From NCBI GenBank assembly GCA_028554645.1, contig JAQOOI010000080.1:1116001-1180000 (forward strand): a stretch of 64,000 bases of DNA. Reading direction: 5' to 3'. Positions 34,258 through 46,231 of the stretch are shown here, piece by piece. The stretch comes from Omphalotus guepiniiformis. Its lineage: Eukaryota > Basidiomycota > Agaricomycetes > Agaricales > Omphalotaceae. How positions within the stretch are numbered: position 1 is the stretch's first letter; each line of letters starts with the position of its first letter. The translations under genes were made by a program, and so were the position numbers. The notes under the pieces are model-generated. The model did no database searches. It saw only the letters and a program-made list of their open reading frames with translations, and was not told the DNA's origin.

Positions 34258-35030
34258 AGTCCTGCGTTTAGCCGACGGAAATTCAGCACTGGAAAATACT
34301 GAAAATGACTATGTATGTCAGAAGATTACGTGCAACAAGAGAGATTTACACAGGTAGGTACTTACTACAGAGAAACCGGAAGCAGTATCGATGTCACGGG
34401 TTTAGAGAATGATGTAATCACGTGATTCATATAATTGTACAGCTGTTGGATTCTACTGACGTTTGTTATTTAGTCTGTAAGATGCACCACAACGGCTCCT
34501 TGGCTTGATCTTCCTCTTCAAGGTCTCACTATTGCTGCGACGCCTGCGACGGTCTTTCATTGTCCTAAGTCTCGTCCTGATACATATCCTTTCAGATATG
34601 TACCTCCCTAGGCAGTCACTATCAGTACCCCAGGTCCCCTGAGGTTTGCATCCAGTTGATGTCAATTGAATGTTCGAAGACGCCGAGGGACATGAACGAA
34701 CTTCGAAGGAGCGCGCAAGTCTGCGAGCACATGAACTTCGAAGACGGAATGTCCTTCCAAATGTCAAATAACCCATCCAACTGGAGGAACTAATGCCGCC
34801 CTGCTCCATCTACACGAGTATAAGTCGTGAACGTATACTGGAAGCTAGCGGGTGAAGGAATGGGCAATTCACTGGTCTTCCTGTTCGGTCTGCACAGACG
34901 ACACCGCAAAGTGTAGAAATGTATGTATTAGTTGGTAATCGTCTAAGGACTAGCTTCATCCATGTACTCGGCTAATAGAAGTCAGTCAATTCTGAGTGTA
35001 ATCGAGTGGGAAAACGAGCATACTTCTCAT
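34258..35030. other. Intergenic stretch with one doubtful Arg-rich ORF
   Basis: 773 bp between two minus-strand genes. One ATG frame on the minus strand (34809 to 34453, 118 codons, MEQGGISSSSWMGYLTFGR) is Arg/Ser-rich and matches nothing I know. A spliced variant (donor GTACAT near 34606, acceptor near 34566) could lead into an alternative acidic tail ending CILQTK. Either could be chance. It may be the LYS12 3' end plus the leader of the next gene. Confidence 0.25.
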
Positions 35031-36662
<1,632 letters not shown>

Positions 36663-36829
36663 TTTGGAAGCACTGACTGCTGTTGACAATGCTGGTCTAT
36701 ACGGAGAGAAAGAAATTCTGTACTGTCCGGTATCCCGGTCCGTGGACATGACCACGTGACGCAAACCAGTCGCGGCCATTTTCTGATTTTCACCAACGCG
36801 TCTTTCGTTGATTGTCTGCGAGACTTGTC

Positions 36830-38613
36830 ATGTTGCCAACTCCTAGCTCGTCCCCTGCTCGTCCTTCTTATCCATTGAACGACGCGACAAACGCACCTAG
36901 AGAAACACAGGCCTCTCGTCCGCCGTTAAATCCCTGGTTTCAACTACCTACACCTCCAAAACATGCAGGCACCAAGCGTCTATCTTGCACTGAAAGCAAC
37001 TTTCCTAGCAAACGTGTCAAACACAATAATGTAGAAGACAGAGAGGACAGTAGTGATGAAGAGGAGCTGTGGATTTCGCGTGTCAAGACACGTAAAAGGC
37101 GAAAGATTTTGCGAAACGACCTTTTCGGACAGCCATTTGCAAGCTGCTCCTCATGGAATGGTGCGATATGACAGGTCTGAAAAATATATAGCTGGCTGAC
37201 TGGAAGTAACATTTTAAGATTCCACGCGACTCGTCTTGAAGTCACTCGTCTCATCTCATAAGTCCGACTTCTTCAGATGCGAATCCCTTGACAGTGTCGG
37301 CTTTTTGACACCACCGTATGCTTGTTCATATTCTCATAGTAAGCAGATCGTCGGGTTCATATTATCTCGCCGTACTGAACGATTATTTGTATAGATGCGA
37401 AAAGAGGTGGTGTCCCTTTGCTCGCAGTGTCCACGGAGCAAGGTGCTGTTCATATATTTAACACTCGCAAACGGCTAGACTGGGATCCCGGTAGGTCATT
37501 TCAGCTGTCTGATGTCGTATTGCTCCTACAATCCACAGCCAGAACCTCCGAGAACCTCACTTCAGCCACATTCTAATGGCATCTTTGATGTGAAATGGAA
37601 CATGTCCGATACCCTCTTAGCCACTTGTTCAGGGGATCAGCTAGTCAAGATAACTTGTCCTTCCACAACCCGTACCATTCACACTTTGAGAGGACACACT
37701 TCTAGTGTCAAGTGCGCATCATGGCATCCTCAAAACGACAACATATTGAGCACAGGTGGTCGGGATGGATCTATTCGTATATGGGATCTAAGAGCAGGAG
37801 ATACTCGAGGGGAAGACGCTTCCTTGGCTCCAGTGATGACTATTCCATGTGCGCATGAAGCTCTCGAGTTCAAAGTAAGACGAGGGAAGAACGCCCCGGC
37901 GCCGAAAAGTGTTACGAATCTCATCTTCAGGGAAAACATGTCAGTGATTAGTAGTGGATCTTCTGATGGGCAAGTCCTCCTTGTTCCTACTGTACATGCA
38001 GATGCTTACTGTCAAGCGTTTTCATAGTGTCTTGCGGAGCTGGGATCTGCGTTCTCTGGACGACTTCAAGAAATCGAAAGGAAAACGTGTCCTGCCAACA
38101 TATTTCTCCTCAGTAGATCCTACCGCTTCACATAGCTCGCGCCGTCCGCGAGGTATACTCAGTCTGGCCAGCGGTGCTCACGCGTCATCCGGGCTCATAT
38201 TTGCGTTGACGGCTGACTCGCGGATTCATACGTACTCCATGTCATCACTCACGCCACTTCCTGCAGACTACATGCATGCCAATCTGCACACAAATTCGTC
38301 GTTCTATCTTGGACTGTCGGTGTCACCCTGCGGGAGATGGCTTGCCAGTGGAAGCGGAGGACCAAGCGGTAGTAGCTTTCTATTTGATATCGCTGGTGCC
38401 TCGCAACCATATCCTAGGACAGAACGTGGAGTCGAACTGAAAGCACAGAAGGGCGAGATCAGCGCCGTGGATTGGGCTGATGGCATGCTTGCCACTTGTG
38501 CCGATGATGGGACTGTTCGGGTCTGGAGACCTGACATTGAAGTGTATCGCGGGTGTCTTGAGGATCCCGAAGAAAAGAGATGGGAGTGGTATTGGTCGAC
38601 TTCGGATTTGTAG
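36830..38613 (+). CDS. CDT2: Cdt2-type WD40 protein, CRL4 ubiquitin-ligase receptor
   Basis: Cdt2 brings Cdt1 and ribonucleotide-reductase inhibitors to the Cul4-Ddb1 ligase during S phase. The first ATG in frame is at 36830 (MLPTPSSSPARPSYP). The N-terminus is Ser/Pro-rich and basic (KRRKIL). WD40 blades follow: SHNAKRGGVPLLAVSTEQGAV, HSNGIFDVKWNMSDTLLATC, LRGHTSSVKCASWHP, GGRDGSIRIWDLR, SGSSDGVLRSWDLR, LGLSVSPCGRWLASGS and TCADDGTVRVWRPD. The two WDLR boxes are the Ddb1-docking WDxR motif. Introns splice SWN-DSTR, SHN-AKRG and DWDP-EPPR; one intron (37970-38027) has a GC donor. It ends WSTSDL at 38613. Cdt2 is the best fit; another DCAF is possible. Confidence 0.88.
37970..38027 (+). other. 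GC-AG intron in the Cdt2-like gene
   Basis: A 58-nt intron with donor GCAAGT after GATGG and acceptor TCATAG. Removing it joins SSDG to VLRSWDLR in frame. No nearby GT donor gives that reading. Confidence 0.8.
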
Positions 38614-38920
38614 TTCATTCTTCTTGAACGCACTAAATGAGATGAAAGTTGGATGCTAGACCCAATTGCGGAAGTAAATAACACTTCGGACAGTGAATGC
38701 AAAGGGTTTCCGGGTCGATACGTGTCTCAAAATAGGTTGCAGAAGTAGAAAAGCCAAAAAAGTATGTATGAGATCATGCTATAGTCCAGGTAGAAATTGA
38801 CAGTGAAGGAAGATGATACAGGTCAAACCTGCTCGGCGTGGATAGTGTAAATGGTATCGAAGATCATGTTTTTTGTATCGCATTCACCAGCCTAGACAAC
38901 ATCAATGAGAAGTTTTATCT
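38614..38920. other. Convergent 3' region between CDT2 and ARL1
   Basis: 307 bp between facing stop codons. No ORF, repeat or RNA gene seen. Confidence 0.5.
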
Positions 38921-39785
38921 TCAGGCGGCGGCGACACCGACGTACCAATCTAAACCATCTTCTAAGCCCTCGCCTTTTGTTGCGCAACTACCCCGCACAC
39001 TCCATGGTCTTGTCTTTTCCCCACCAGCAAGCCCAAGCTCTTCACTGATCACTTCAGGCTTTAAAGCGCCCTCTACGTCTTGCTTGTTGCAGAAGACTAG
39101 TAGTGGGACTCCTTTAAGCTCCTCTTCCGACAACATAGTTAGCAGCTCTGTTCGCGAGGTTGAAAGTCGAGCCTGGTCGGAAGAGTCGATGACATAGATT
39201 ATAGCAGAAGTATTTGGAAAGTAACACCGCCAATATGGCCTGTGAAAGGAGGGAATATTAATTTGGTCTCATTCTTCAACTATATATCGTACCTGATACT
39301 TGACTGCCCTCCTAAATCCCACACTTGAAACTTGATGTTTTTATACTGCGAGCAGATTGAATCACCATCCTGTACAGACAAAGAGTCAAGGCAGCAAGGC
39401 CTCACCGACCTGAACTGTCTCCACGTTGAATCCGATTGCTGTAGAAGACACCGTAGTAAGCAATAGTCATGAGAGCGAGGGAAATTGAACGTACTCGGTA
39501 TTGTAGATACTACTTCTCCAATCTAGGAATACATTAGTCCAATAGACCATCAGGCACAGTAGGGCAATGATAGTAAATGACCTGTAGTCTATATAATATT
39601 GTGGTCTAGGGATAACGAAAAATGAGCACAACTCCGAAGAAGGAAGTCACAATGGACAGAATAAGGTTATACAATACCTTCCCGGCGGAATCGAGACCTA
39701 GCATAAGTATACGGACATCTTGATCCTTACTCCACCTAACTAGAGAGGTGAGAGAGGAGAATAGCGATGATATTGAGAGACCCAT
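38921..39785 (-). CDS. ARL1: Arl1, Arf-like GTPase of the trans-Golgi
   Basis: Arl1 recruits GRIP-domain golgins and controls traffic at the trans-Golgi. The ATG at 39785 gives MGLSISSLFSSLTSLVRWSK, with the Gly2 myristoylation site and amphipathic helix. P-loop LGLDSAGKTT, switch I VVSTIPTIGFNVETV, switch II VWDLGGQSSIRPYW, then IIYVIDSSDQARL and the guanine motif VFCNKQD. The end is GLDWYVGVAAA at 38921. The middle is cut into very small exons: 24 nt (39582-39605, TTILYRLQ), 28 nt (39495-39522), 29 nt (39410-39438) and 53 nt (about 39292-39344). QSSIRPYW separates it from Arf (DKIRPLW) and supports Arl1. Confidence 0.93.
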
Positions 39786-40201
39786 GGAAGTTAAAGAGCA
39801 ACTTAGACAGCTAGCTAGCTTACAGAGCAACCATACAAATTTAGGTGGCACGTGGAAATGATATGTGATCGACTGACTTGATGCGAAGAGCAACCCTAAT
39901 TACTTACTGTACGACTGTTGGAGACCCAATACATATACCTTGAAACATTAATCTGAATATCTGCTCATTGCTGGAGAGGTTGGTAGCGTTCGCGTAGCTG
40001 TTCATTACTCTTGAACAAACTGAACAATGCATTGAGACATCCCCCATATGTATGGTGGGGACATAGTAACATCGGATGATGGCAGTAAGTAAGTATGTCG
40101 ACAAGTAGCACAAAGCACTAGCGCGTTCGGTCGCATCGTTTCAGACGTCACGAGAACTTCTGTAGGGCACTCATCCTACAAGGACCAGCTTTAGGTTGAA
40201 C
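39786..40201. other. Intergenic: ARL1 promoter and WKF gene 3' end
   Basis: 416 bp with no supported gene. Several short open frames on the minus strand are cysteine-poor chance frames without conserved sequence. No clear TATA box. Confidence 0.45.
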
Positions 40202-41224
40202 TCACGGTTCGCTATCTTCCTTCGAGTCGGTTAGCACCGACAGTAATGCCAAAGCTCTTTTGCTCTTTATATCATCAGATTGTAGATGATTCGTTTGCGT
40301 TTCATCTGCTGAAACCAGTGGGGTACTGGATTCAGATGATTTATCGCCCGCTTTGCACGTTTCTATAGTCGACTGACATGTCTTGACCAGGTTCTACATA
40401 CAAAGAATACATGAGCAAGATCAGATGAGAGATACACCAGTGGACTTACTTCACGAACGCCTCCTTGCACATTCGAAAGGTATTTCAGGACTAGAGGCAT
40501 CTGAGAGTCTGGAACCTGGAATTTATGAGCTTCAGCAAGCAGACGCATAACAATATCATCACCTACGTTCTCTGTTGACCAAACGTTCCTAATGATCCAA
40601 TTCTGACGAGCTTTGTGGAATTTCCATTTTTTGGGACGGCGAAACTGAGTAAACGCGTACATCAAAGCTGGATTGTGGTATCAAGTCAGAGTTGCAGCAA
40701 CAGAGTTCAAGATTATACATACCTTTGCGAGCTTGTTCTGATAGAGAAGAATCCTCTTGAGGATCGAGAAGCCCAGTTTTGTTTTTTGATTTCTTTTTAG
40801 GCTGCGACTCGTCCGCACCCTCGATTTCCTCTGCATGCCTCTTCCTCTTCTTCTCTCCAGATCGTTTTCCATTCTGAACAGAAGCCACTTCTGTTTCTTC
40901 TTCTACGACAGCGGCGTAGTCTTTCTCCTTGCCCTTCTTCGAAGCCTTCGGAGCCATCCCGACGGAGTCAACCTGGTTTTCATCGTCCTCTACTAGCACT
41001 CGTTTATGCTTTTTCTGCTTCTCTCCCGTCTTCTTCTCCCTCTTTTTGTTTTTCTCCTCCTCATCTTTCGTTTCGGTATCTCGTTCTACATCCCGCTTCC
41101 CCGCCCTGCTTTTCTTATCCTTCTTCGCCTTTCGAGATGACTCTCCAACCTCCGCAGTTGTATGGTGCTTTTCATGCCGTCCATGGGTATTCATCAAAGT
41201 ATCATTGGGTTCTCGGACCTCCAT
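40202..41224 (-). CDS. WKF-domain protein (C7orf50-like), probably nucleolar
   Basis: The human relative C7orf50 is a nucleolar RNA-associated protein; a ribosome-biogenesis role here is inference. The ATG at 41224 opens a long Lys/Glu-rich, disordered segment (KKDKKSRAGKRDVER, KKTGEKQKKHKR, SGEKKRKRHAEEI) with several nuclear-localisation-like patches. Exon 2 carries the WKF domain: LMYAFTQFRRPKKWKFHKAR, QNWIIRNVWS and DDIVMRLLAEAHKF. Exon 3 gives NLVKTCQSTIETC and a short tail ending KEDSEP at 40202. Two introns of about 55-60 nt splice RKA-LMYAF and VRE-NLVKT. The domain identity is firm; function is not known from the sequence. Confidence 0.87.
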
Positions 41225-41550
41225 TTGCTGTTGTATTTCGATTTCCCAGAGTTAAATAAGAGCAGATGGCAGGATTGTTGAAGACTCAGAAGAGCAAAAA
41301 TGAAAGGTCTGGCGCGCACATGACTTGTCCTCGTTTGAACGAGATGCGATTTGGCTTCAAATTCATACTGTATTCAATGTAACTCGTAACTCATAGAGCT
41401 TTCTTCAAGTTGCGCAGTAGACAAGTCCTCGAGTATTCAAAACTGGCAGTCTTGAATCAAGCACAAGGCACGCTGCACAAATGTACTACTTTACACACAC
41501 GAAAGCTCGGTATAACAACTAACGACAAATGAATGGAAGAGTTGCTCCAC
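41225..41550. other. Intergenic: WKF gene promoter and HEM1 3' end
   Basis: 326 bp. No ORF with conserved content, no repeat and no RNA gene seen. Confidence 0.45.
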
Positions 41551-43862
41551 CTAAGCAGTGGCAGCAACAAGCTTGGGCAGCGGAATCCGCAAATTTTCGC
41601 CGCCAGGCACCAAGGTAGTACTGGTCGGTTTCAAGGTCATACTGACCACAGATCCTTCAACGACCGTGCGGTGAGGCTGCAAAGCACCAGAAATAGGACC
41701 CAAAAGATGATCAAATCTACTCCTCGCCTCGATCACAGCGTTCATGTCAACCGCTGCCTTCTGGCCATCTCGCAGAGTTCTAGGGGCAGCATCCGTTCCA
41801 AGTTCAAGCTGTTCATCGGTCCAGATAGGGTCTACCTCGGCGTCACTAATGCCAACACCAGCACGACCACCAAGTGCCTTCCAGTCAGCAACCCTGTTGA
41901 TGTTGAGCTCAGTAAAGACCTGGTTCACAGCGCCGATTAATTTGTCCATCTGTTCAAGGGTGTGTCGTTGGGTGACCGTGATTCTCAAACGTTCCTCGCC
42001 AACGGCGACCGTCGGGTAGTTGATCGACTGGACGTAGATGTCATGCTCAGAAAGAAGCTTGTCCGAGGCTGCTTTGGCAAGAGCCGCATCACCAACTAAA
42101 ACCGGAAGAATGTGAGAAGGACCAGGTCTGTACATATTCCGTCAGTTCGACTGGACAGCAAAGGGAAGGATTAATATGACGTACACGACAGGGATATCGA
42201 GTTCAGCAAAGCGGCGCTTGGCTTCCCGGACGTTGAGTTGCTTCAGCTGGCGATCACCGACATACTCTCTCTGATAAACTACACTGGCATGGGCACCGGC
42301 GACAGTAGCAGGAGGCAGAGACGTAGTAAAGATGAACCCAGGAGCGTAGGACCGAATCATGTCAATGAAGTCGAGTGAGCCAGCAACGTAGCCACCAACG
42401 GCGCCGTATGCTTTACCGAGAGTACCTGCCGATAAGATATGAGTTATCAAAAAATTCGAGAAGCGCGTCTGCAAGACTTCATACCAGTGATAATGTCAAC
42501 GCGATCCATAACCGATCCCGGAACTGGGTCCGGGCTGCTACCAGCCGCCTTCTGGGCCTCATAGTCGAGATGCTCCGCAACACCCGCGCCATGCGGTCCG
42601 TATAAACCAACGGCGTGAACCTGATAATAGCGCGAAATTCAAAATTTGAAGGGATGCGGCCGCCGCAAGTAGCAACTTACCTCATCAAGGAACGTCAATG
42701 CACCATATTTCTTTGCCAAGTCGCATATTTCGGAAATTGGACCAATACTACCACACATTGAATAAACACTCTCGAAAGCGATGATCTTGGGTGTGTCTTT
42801 TGGATACTGCTTGAGCTTGTTCTCCAAATCCTCCAAGTCATTATGCTTGAAAATAACCTTTTTGGCACCAGAGTGACGCATGCCTTGAATCATCGAAGCA
42901 TGATTCATCTGATCAGAAAACAAGATGCACCCTGGTAACTTGGAGCCAAGAGTAGAAAGCGTTGCATCGTTCGCGACGTAGCACGAAGAAAAAACGAGCG
43001 CTGCGGGCTTGCGGTGAAGGCTGGCCAGCTCCTGCTCCAGCCCAAGGTGCAGAGCACCGTTGCCTGCAATGTTACGAGTACCTCCAGCACCGTGCCCATA
43101 TCGATCGAGAGTTCGACTATAAGAGAATGATCAGAGTTGGAAGATATGAACATCAAAGAACGTTACTGACTGCATCGTCTCGAGAACAACAGGATTGTTC
43201 CCCATTCCAAGATAATCATTAGAGCACCATACTTCAACTTCATCCTCAACCTTGGCAGTGTGAGCCACGGGGAACCTCGCAGCAAGGCGATTGATGTTAT
43301 TGAAGTATCGGTAGGATTGATCCTTGTGCTTCTTCTCGAGTTCATGATCGTAAAACTGCTCGTAGTTGAAAGCACCATGGGTGAATGCCTTGGGAGTCGT
43401 GTTGGTGACTTCAGCGGCAGTCTGGGTGGTGGCCGCTTTGTGGAAGGGGCAACCGCCGGCGGAGGGTTTGGCAGCGGCCTCGCCGACAATCCCATGGGAC
43501 TGGTGAGCCTTCTTAGCGGCAGAAGCGAGATCCTCAGCCATACGAGCAGCTGCGCGAGCTGCCGAGGCGTGAGGGCACATTTCGACGGTAGCGCCAGCGG
43601 GAAGATTGACGCCCTTCTCTTTATGAATCATATCAACTTCCGAGTTGCCAGCGACGCTAGCATAGCCGGCGACGATTTCCTTGGAGCGCACGTTCAACGC
43701 AGGACCCATGACGGGGCATTTCGTAGCTCTCTCGGTGAGCACGGAAATAGACGGAAAGCGAGGAGAAGAAGAAGTACAAAGAGTACGCAGAGTCGAAGTC
43801 TTCGTTCTACCCAAGAACGGGCACGACGCTTTGAAGCGGGAAAGTGTAGAGAGTTTGTCCAT
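41551..43862 (-). CDS. HEM1: 5-Aminolevulinate synthase, mitochondrial
   Basis: It condenses glycine and succinyl-CoA to 5-aminolevulinate with PLP, the first and controlled step of haem synthesis. The ATG at 43862 gives a presequence ([19 protein letters not shown]). Four Cys-Pro haem-regulatory-like motifs lie at residues 14, 49, 96 and 138 (SCPF, KCPV, MCPH, GCPF). The catalytic core shows [78 protein letters not shown] and [19 protein letters not shown], in which the Lys holds PLP. A C-terminal extension ends PKLVAATA at 41551. Five or more exons. A TATA-like box sits 54 bp upstream of the start. Identification is certain. Confidence 0.96.
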
Positions 43863-43915
43863 TTCAATATGGCACAAGAAAGACAGAAAAAATATAGCTA
43901 TGCAGATCGTAGTCC

Positions 43916-43923
43916 TTATATAA
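43916..43923 (-). promoter_or_regulatory. TATA-like box of HEM1
   Basis: TTATATAA (self-complementary), followed by GG on the minus strand, about 54 bp upstream of the HEM1 ATG at 43862. Confidence 0.5.
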
Positions 43924-44112
43924 CCTGTCAGCAAGTTCCATCAACCAATCACAGCCCCCGAATTATGCCGTCCCGCTTTGCCCGTCCAGTCATTCGATCT
44001 TACATTTACAATATTCAACCGAGTACCGTCAGTATTATCGGGGAAGAATAATCGCAGTCTATTCAATTTTATGTCACTACTCATCTAGATTCATATCGTA
44101 AATCCCCATATC

Positions 44113-45909
44113 TCAAGACCTCATTTCTCCCAGACAGCTCTCAATCACGTCAACTGCGAAATCTACTTCCTCTTTCCCAATGTTCAGGCTTGGAACAATC
44201 CTCACGGCGTCTTTACCCGCGGTAAGTACGAAGACACCTCTCTCCCTCGCCATACTGACCACCCGACCCGGGTCTTTCTCACTCTTGAATCCCAGTCCCA
44301 CGATTAATCCTCTACCCCGAATGTTTGGTTGCAGAATATCCGGAAACCATTTCGGCAGAAGCTCCAGACGGCCCGTAAGGTAAGCACTTGTTGCTGCGAT
44401 CTGGGCTACGAACGGCCGCGCTGAGAGGCGCGACAGGACGTGATAGCCAACTGCACAGGCAAGAGGCGAGCCGCCAAAGGTAGTACCGTGAGTTCCTGGT
44501 TCGGGATGTGAGCTGTTGTGAAACGGCTGTATTGTTGTATTCATACCTGCTGTCATGGTTGATGCAACGGAATCTCGGAGGAGGACAGCTCCGACGGGAT
44601 AGCCGTTTGCCAGAGGTTTAGCCATTGTTACGATATCAGGATGGCATTCAGCTGGAAAGGCAGAATGAGCCCATAGAGTACCAGTCCTGTACAAACCACA
44701 CTGCGGGAAAGACATCATTAGCTCTTCGTCAAATGTCCCCGTCAAAATAGACACGTACCTGAATCTCATCAAAAATTAGGACAGCCCCCACTTCATTGCA
44801 CCGCTTCCGCAATGCCATGAGCCATTCAGTTTGTGCAGCATTGATTCCCCCTTCGCCTTGGATGGGTTCTACAATAACCGCGCACGTATCCTCGGTCACA
44901 AGCGTGTTCAGGCTATCGAAATCATTTAGTTTCCCTACATCGATACCGGGTAGCAATGGGGCGAATGGCATCTGGTATTTCGGGCTACTCGTCACACTCA
45001 ACGCTCCCATGCTCCTACCGTGAAACGATTGTTCGAAGCAGGTGATACGTGTCTTGGTACAATCCTTGGAATCCCACGTCCTTCCTGGGGCCTTTGCTGC
45101 CCACCGGTCTTTACCAACCTTACGGGCTACCTTGAGAGCGCCTTCATTCGCTTCAGTCCCAGAATTAGCGAAGAAAACTTTGGCCCCCGTGGTCCCCGTT
45201 GACCCTCCAGCAGTAAAGCCTAAACCACCTTCTTTTTGAGTCAATGACACCAGTAGCTCAGCGAGACGTCCTGCCCATTCATTGTGATAGACATTGCTGG
45301 CATGCAGAAGCTTCCCAGATTGTTCGGCAAGAGTCTGAAAAGAAAGGTTAGATGTGTGTGAATGTTCGCGAAGGAAAGAGGTAATATGTCTAATTCTGAA
45401 TGCTCAAGAACAGAATTCGCACAGATAAACGCAAGGCACGCCAATGGGATATAGTGCGTTATGACGATGCAGGGGAGATGACGAAGAGCACCACGACACT
45501 CACCTTCACCACACCTTCGTCCGCGTGTCCGAGTGCATTAACAGCAATACCCGCACTAAAATCGAGGTATCTTTTGCCCTCAGTATCCCAAACATAGGAT
45601 CCTTTTCCATGAGAGAGCACAAAATCGGGGCGAGCATACACGGGAAGCAGGTACGTCGAGGCCAAGTTAAGGGTGGCATCAGTCAACTCAGACCTAGCAC
45701 CGTTAGTTGGGTGTGTAACATGCTTGTATTTTGTGGAAGGTGAAGACGGCAGGTCGGAAATCGACCGGAGAGCAGCCTAAATGGCACAGTTAACGGGTAA
45801 AGGGAAAGACAAGAAAACATAACATATGTACCTGCGACGCGACATTAGATTGGCATGACCGTGCTGTGAGACGCCGCAAGACATGAGACGATGAATGAAG
45901 GCTTTTCAT
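44113..45909 (-). CDS. ARG8: Acetylornithine aminotransferase, mitochondrial (arginine synthesis)
   Basis: It transfers an amino group from glutamate to N-acetylglutamate semialdehyde with PLP. The ATG at 45909 gives a presequence MKSLHSSSHVLRRLTARSCQ, spliced to AALRSISDL. Motifs: FVLSHGKGSYVWDTEGKRYL, FSAGIAVNALGHADE, LHASNVYHNE, FFANSGTEANEGALKVARK, ITCFEQSFHGRSMGALSVT, VIVEPIQGEGGI, VLIFDEIQ, then CGLYRTGTLWAH and PDIVTMAKPLANGYPVGAVL, where the Lys binds PLP. It ends CLGEMRS at 44113. Ornithine aminotransferase is the alternative, but the presequence and the LYRTGTLWAH wording favour ARG8. Upstream are a TATAAAA box and an exact TGACTCA site, which fits control by a Gcn4/CPC1-type activator. 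Confidence 0.93.
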
Positions 45910-45944
45910 GATTGCCAATCGCCTCTGAGCGAGTCGATGTTGGC

Positions 45945-45951
45945 TTTTATA
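45945..45951 (-). promoter_or_regulatory. TATA box of ARG8
   Basis: TATAAAA on the minus strand, 36 bp upstream of the ATG at 45909. Confidence 0.5.
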
Positions 45952-45993
45952 TGTAGCTATAAGGTATATAGCTGTAACGAATCAACTAGTTTG

Positions 45994-46000
45994 TGACTCA
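45994..46000 (-). promoter_or_regulatory. Gcn4/CPC1-type site upstream of ARG8
   Basis: An exact TGACTCA heptamer, 85 bp upstream of the ARG8 start and about 45 bp upstream of its TATA box. Amino acid biosynthesis genes in ascomycetes are switched on through this motif under amino acid starvation. Confidence 0.5.
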
Positions 46001-46231
46001 CATTCAATAGCATGCCAGACAAATTTATTTTTTCACTTCATTACTGCTGCTGTTTCAAGCACAGTAATAGTTCCCACTTGTAGCAAAAGTGACGCTCTAC
46101 AAACAACGTGTGGCTGGATAGAATAAAGCTTTTTACTACAAGTATGATACAAAGATTCATCCGACTTTTGGCCGGGTAACGAGAAACTCGTTCTCCATAA
46201 CAGGTTTCATGTACAACATGACGATACCTCG

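Larger units (their letters stand above)
45910..46231. other. Intergenic: ARG8 promoter and CWC21 3' end
   Basis: 322 bp. Besides the TATA and TGACTCA sites listed separately I see nothing coding. AT-rich toward the CWC21 stop. Confidence 0.5.

Noticed and set aside
36663..36779. N-terminal extension of LYS12 from ATG 36779
   Set aside because: Open and in frame, but MFRTQVRTLATATRKS at 36662 is a typical presequence, and the longer version would leave only 50 bp to the CDT2 start.
43260..44051. 263-codon plus-strand open frame
   Set aside because: It runs antisense through HEM1 exon 1 and its promoter; the minus-strand protein is clearly the real one.
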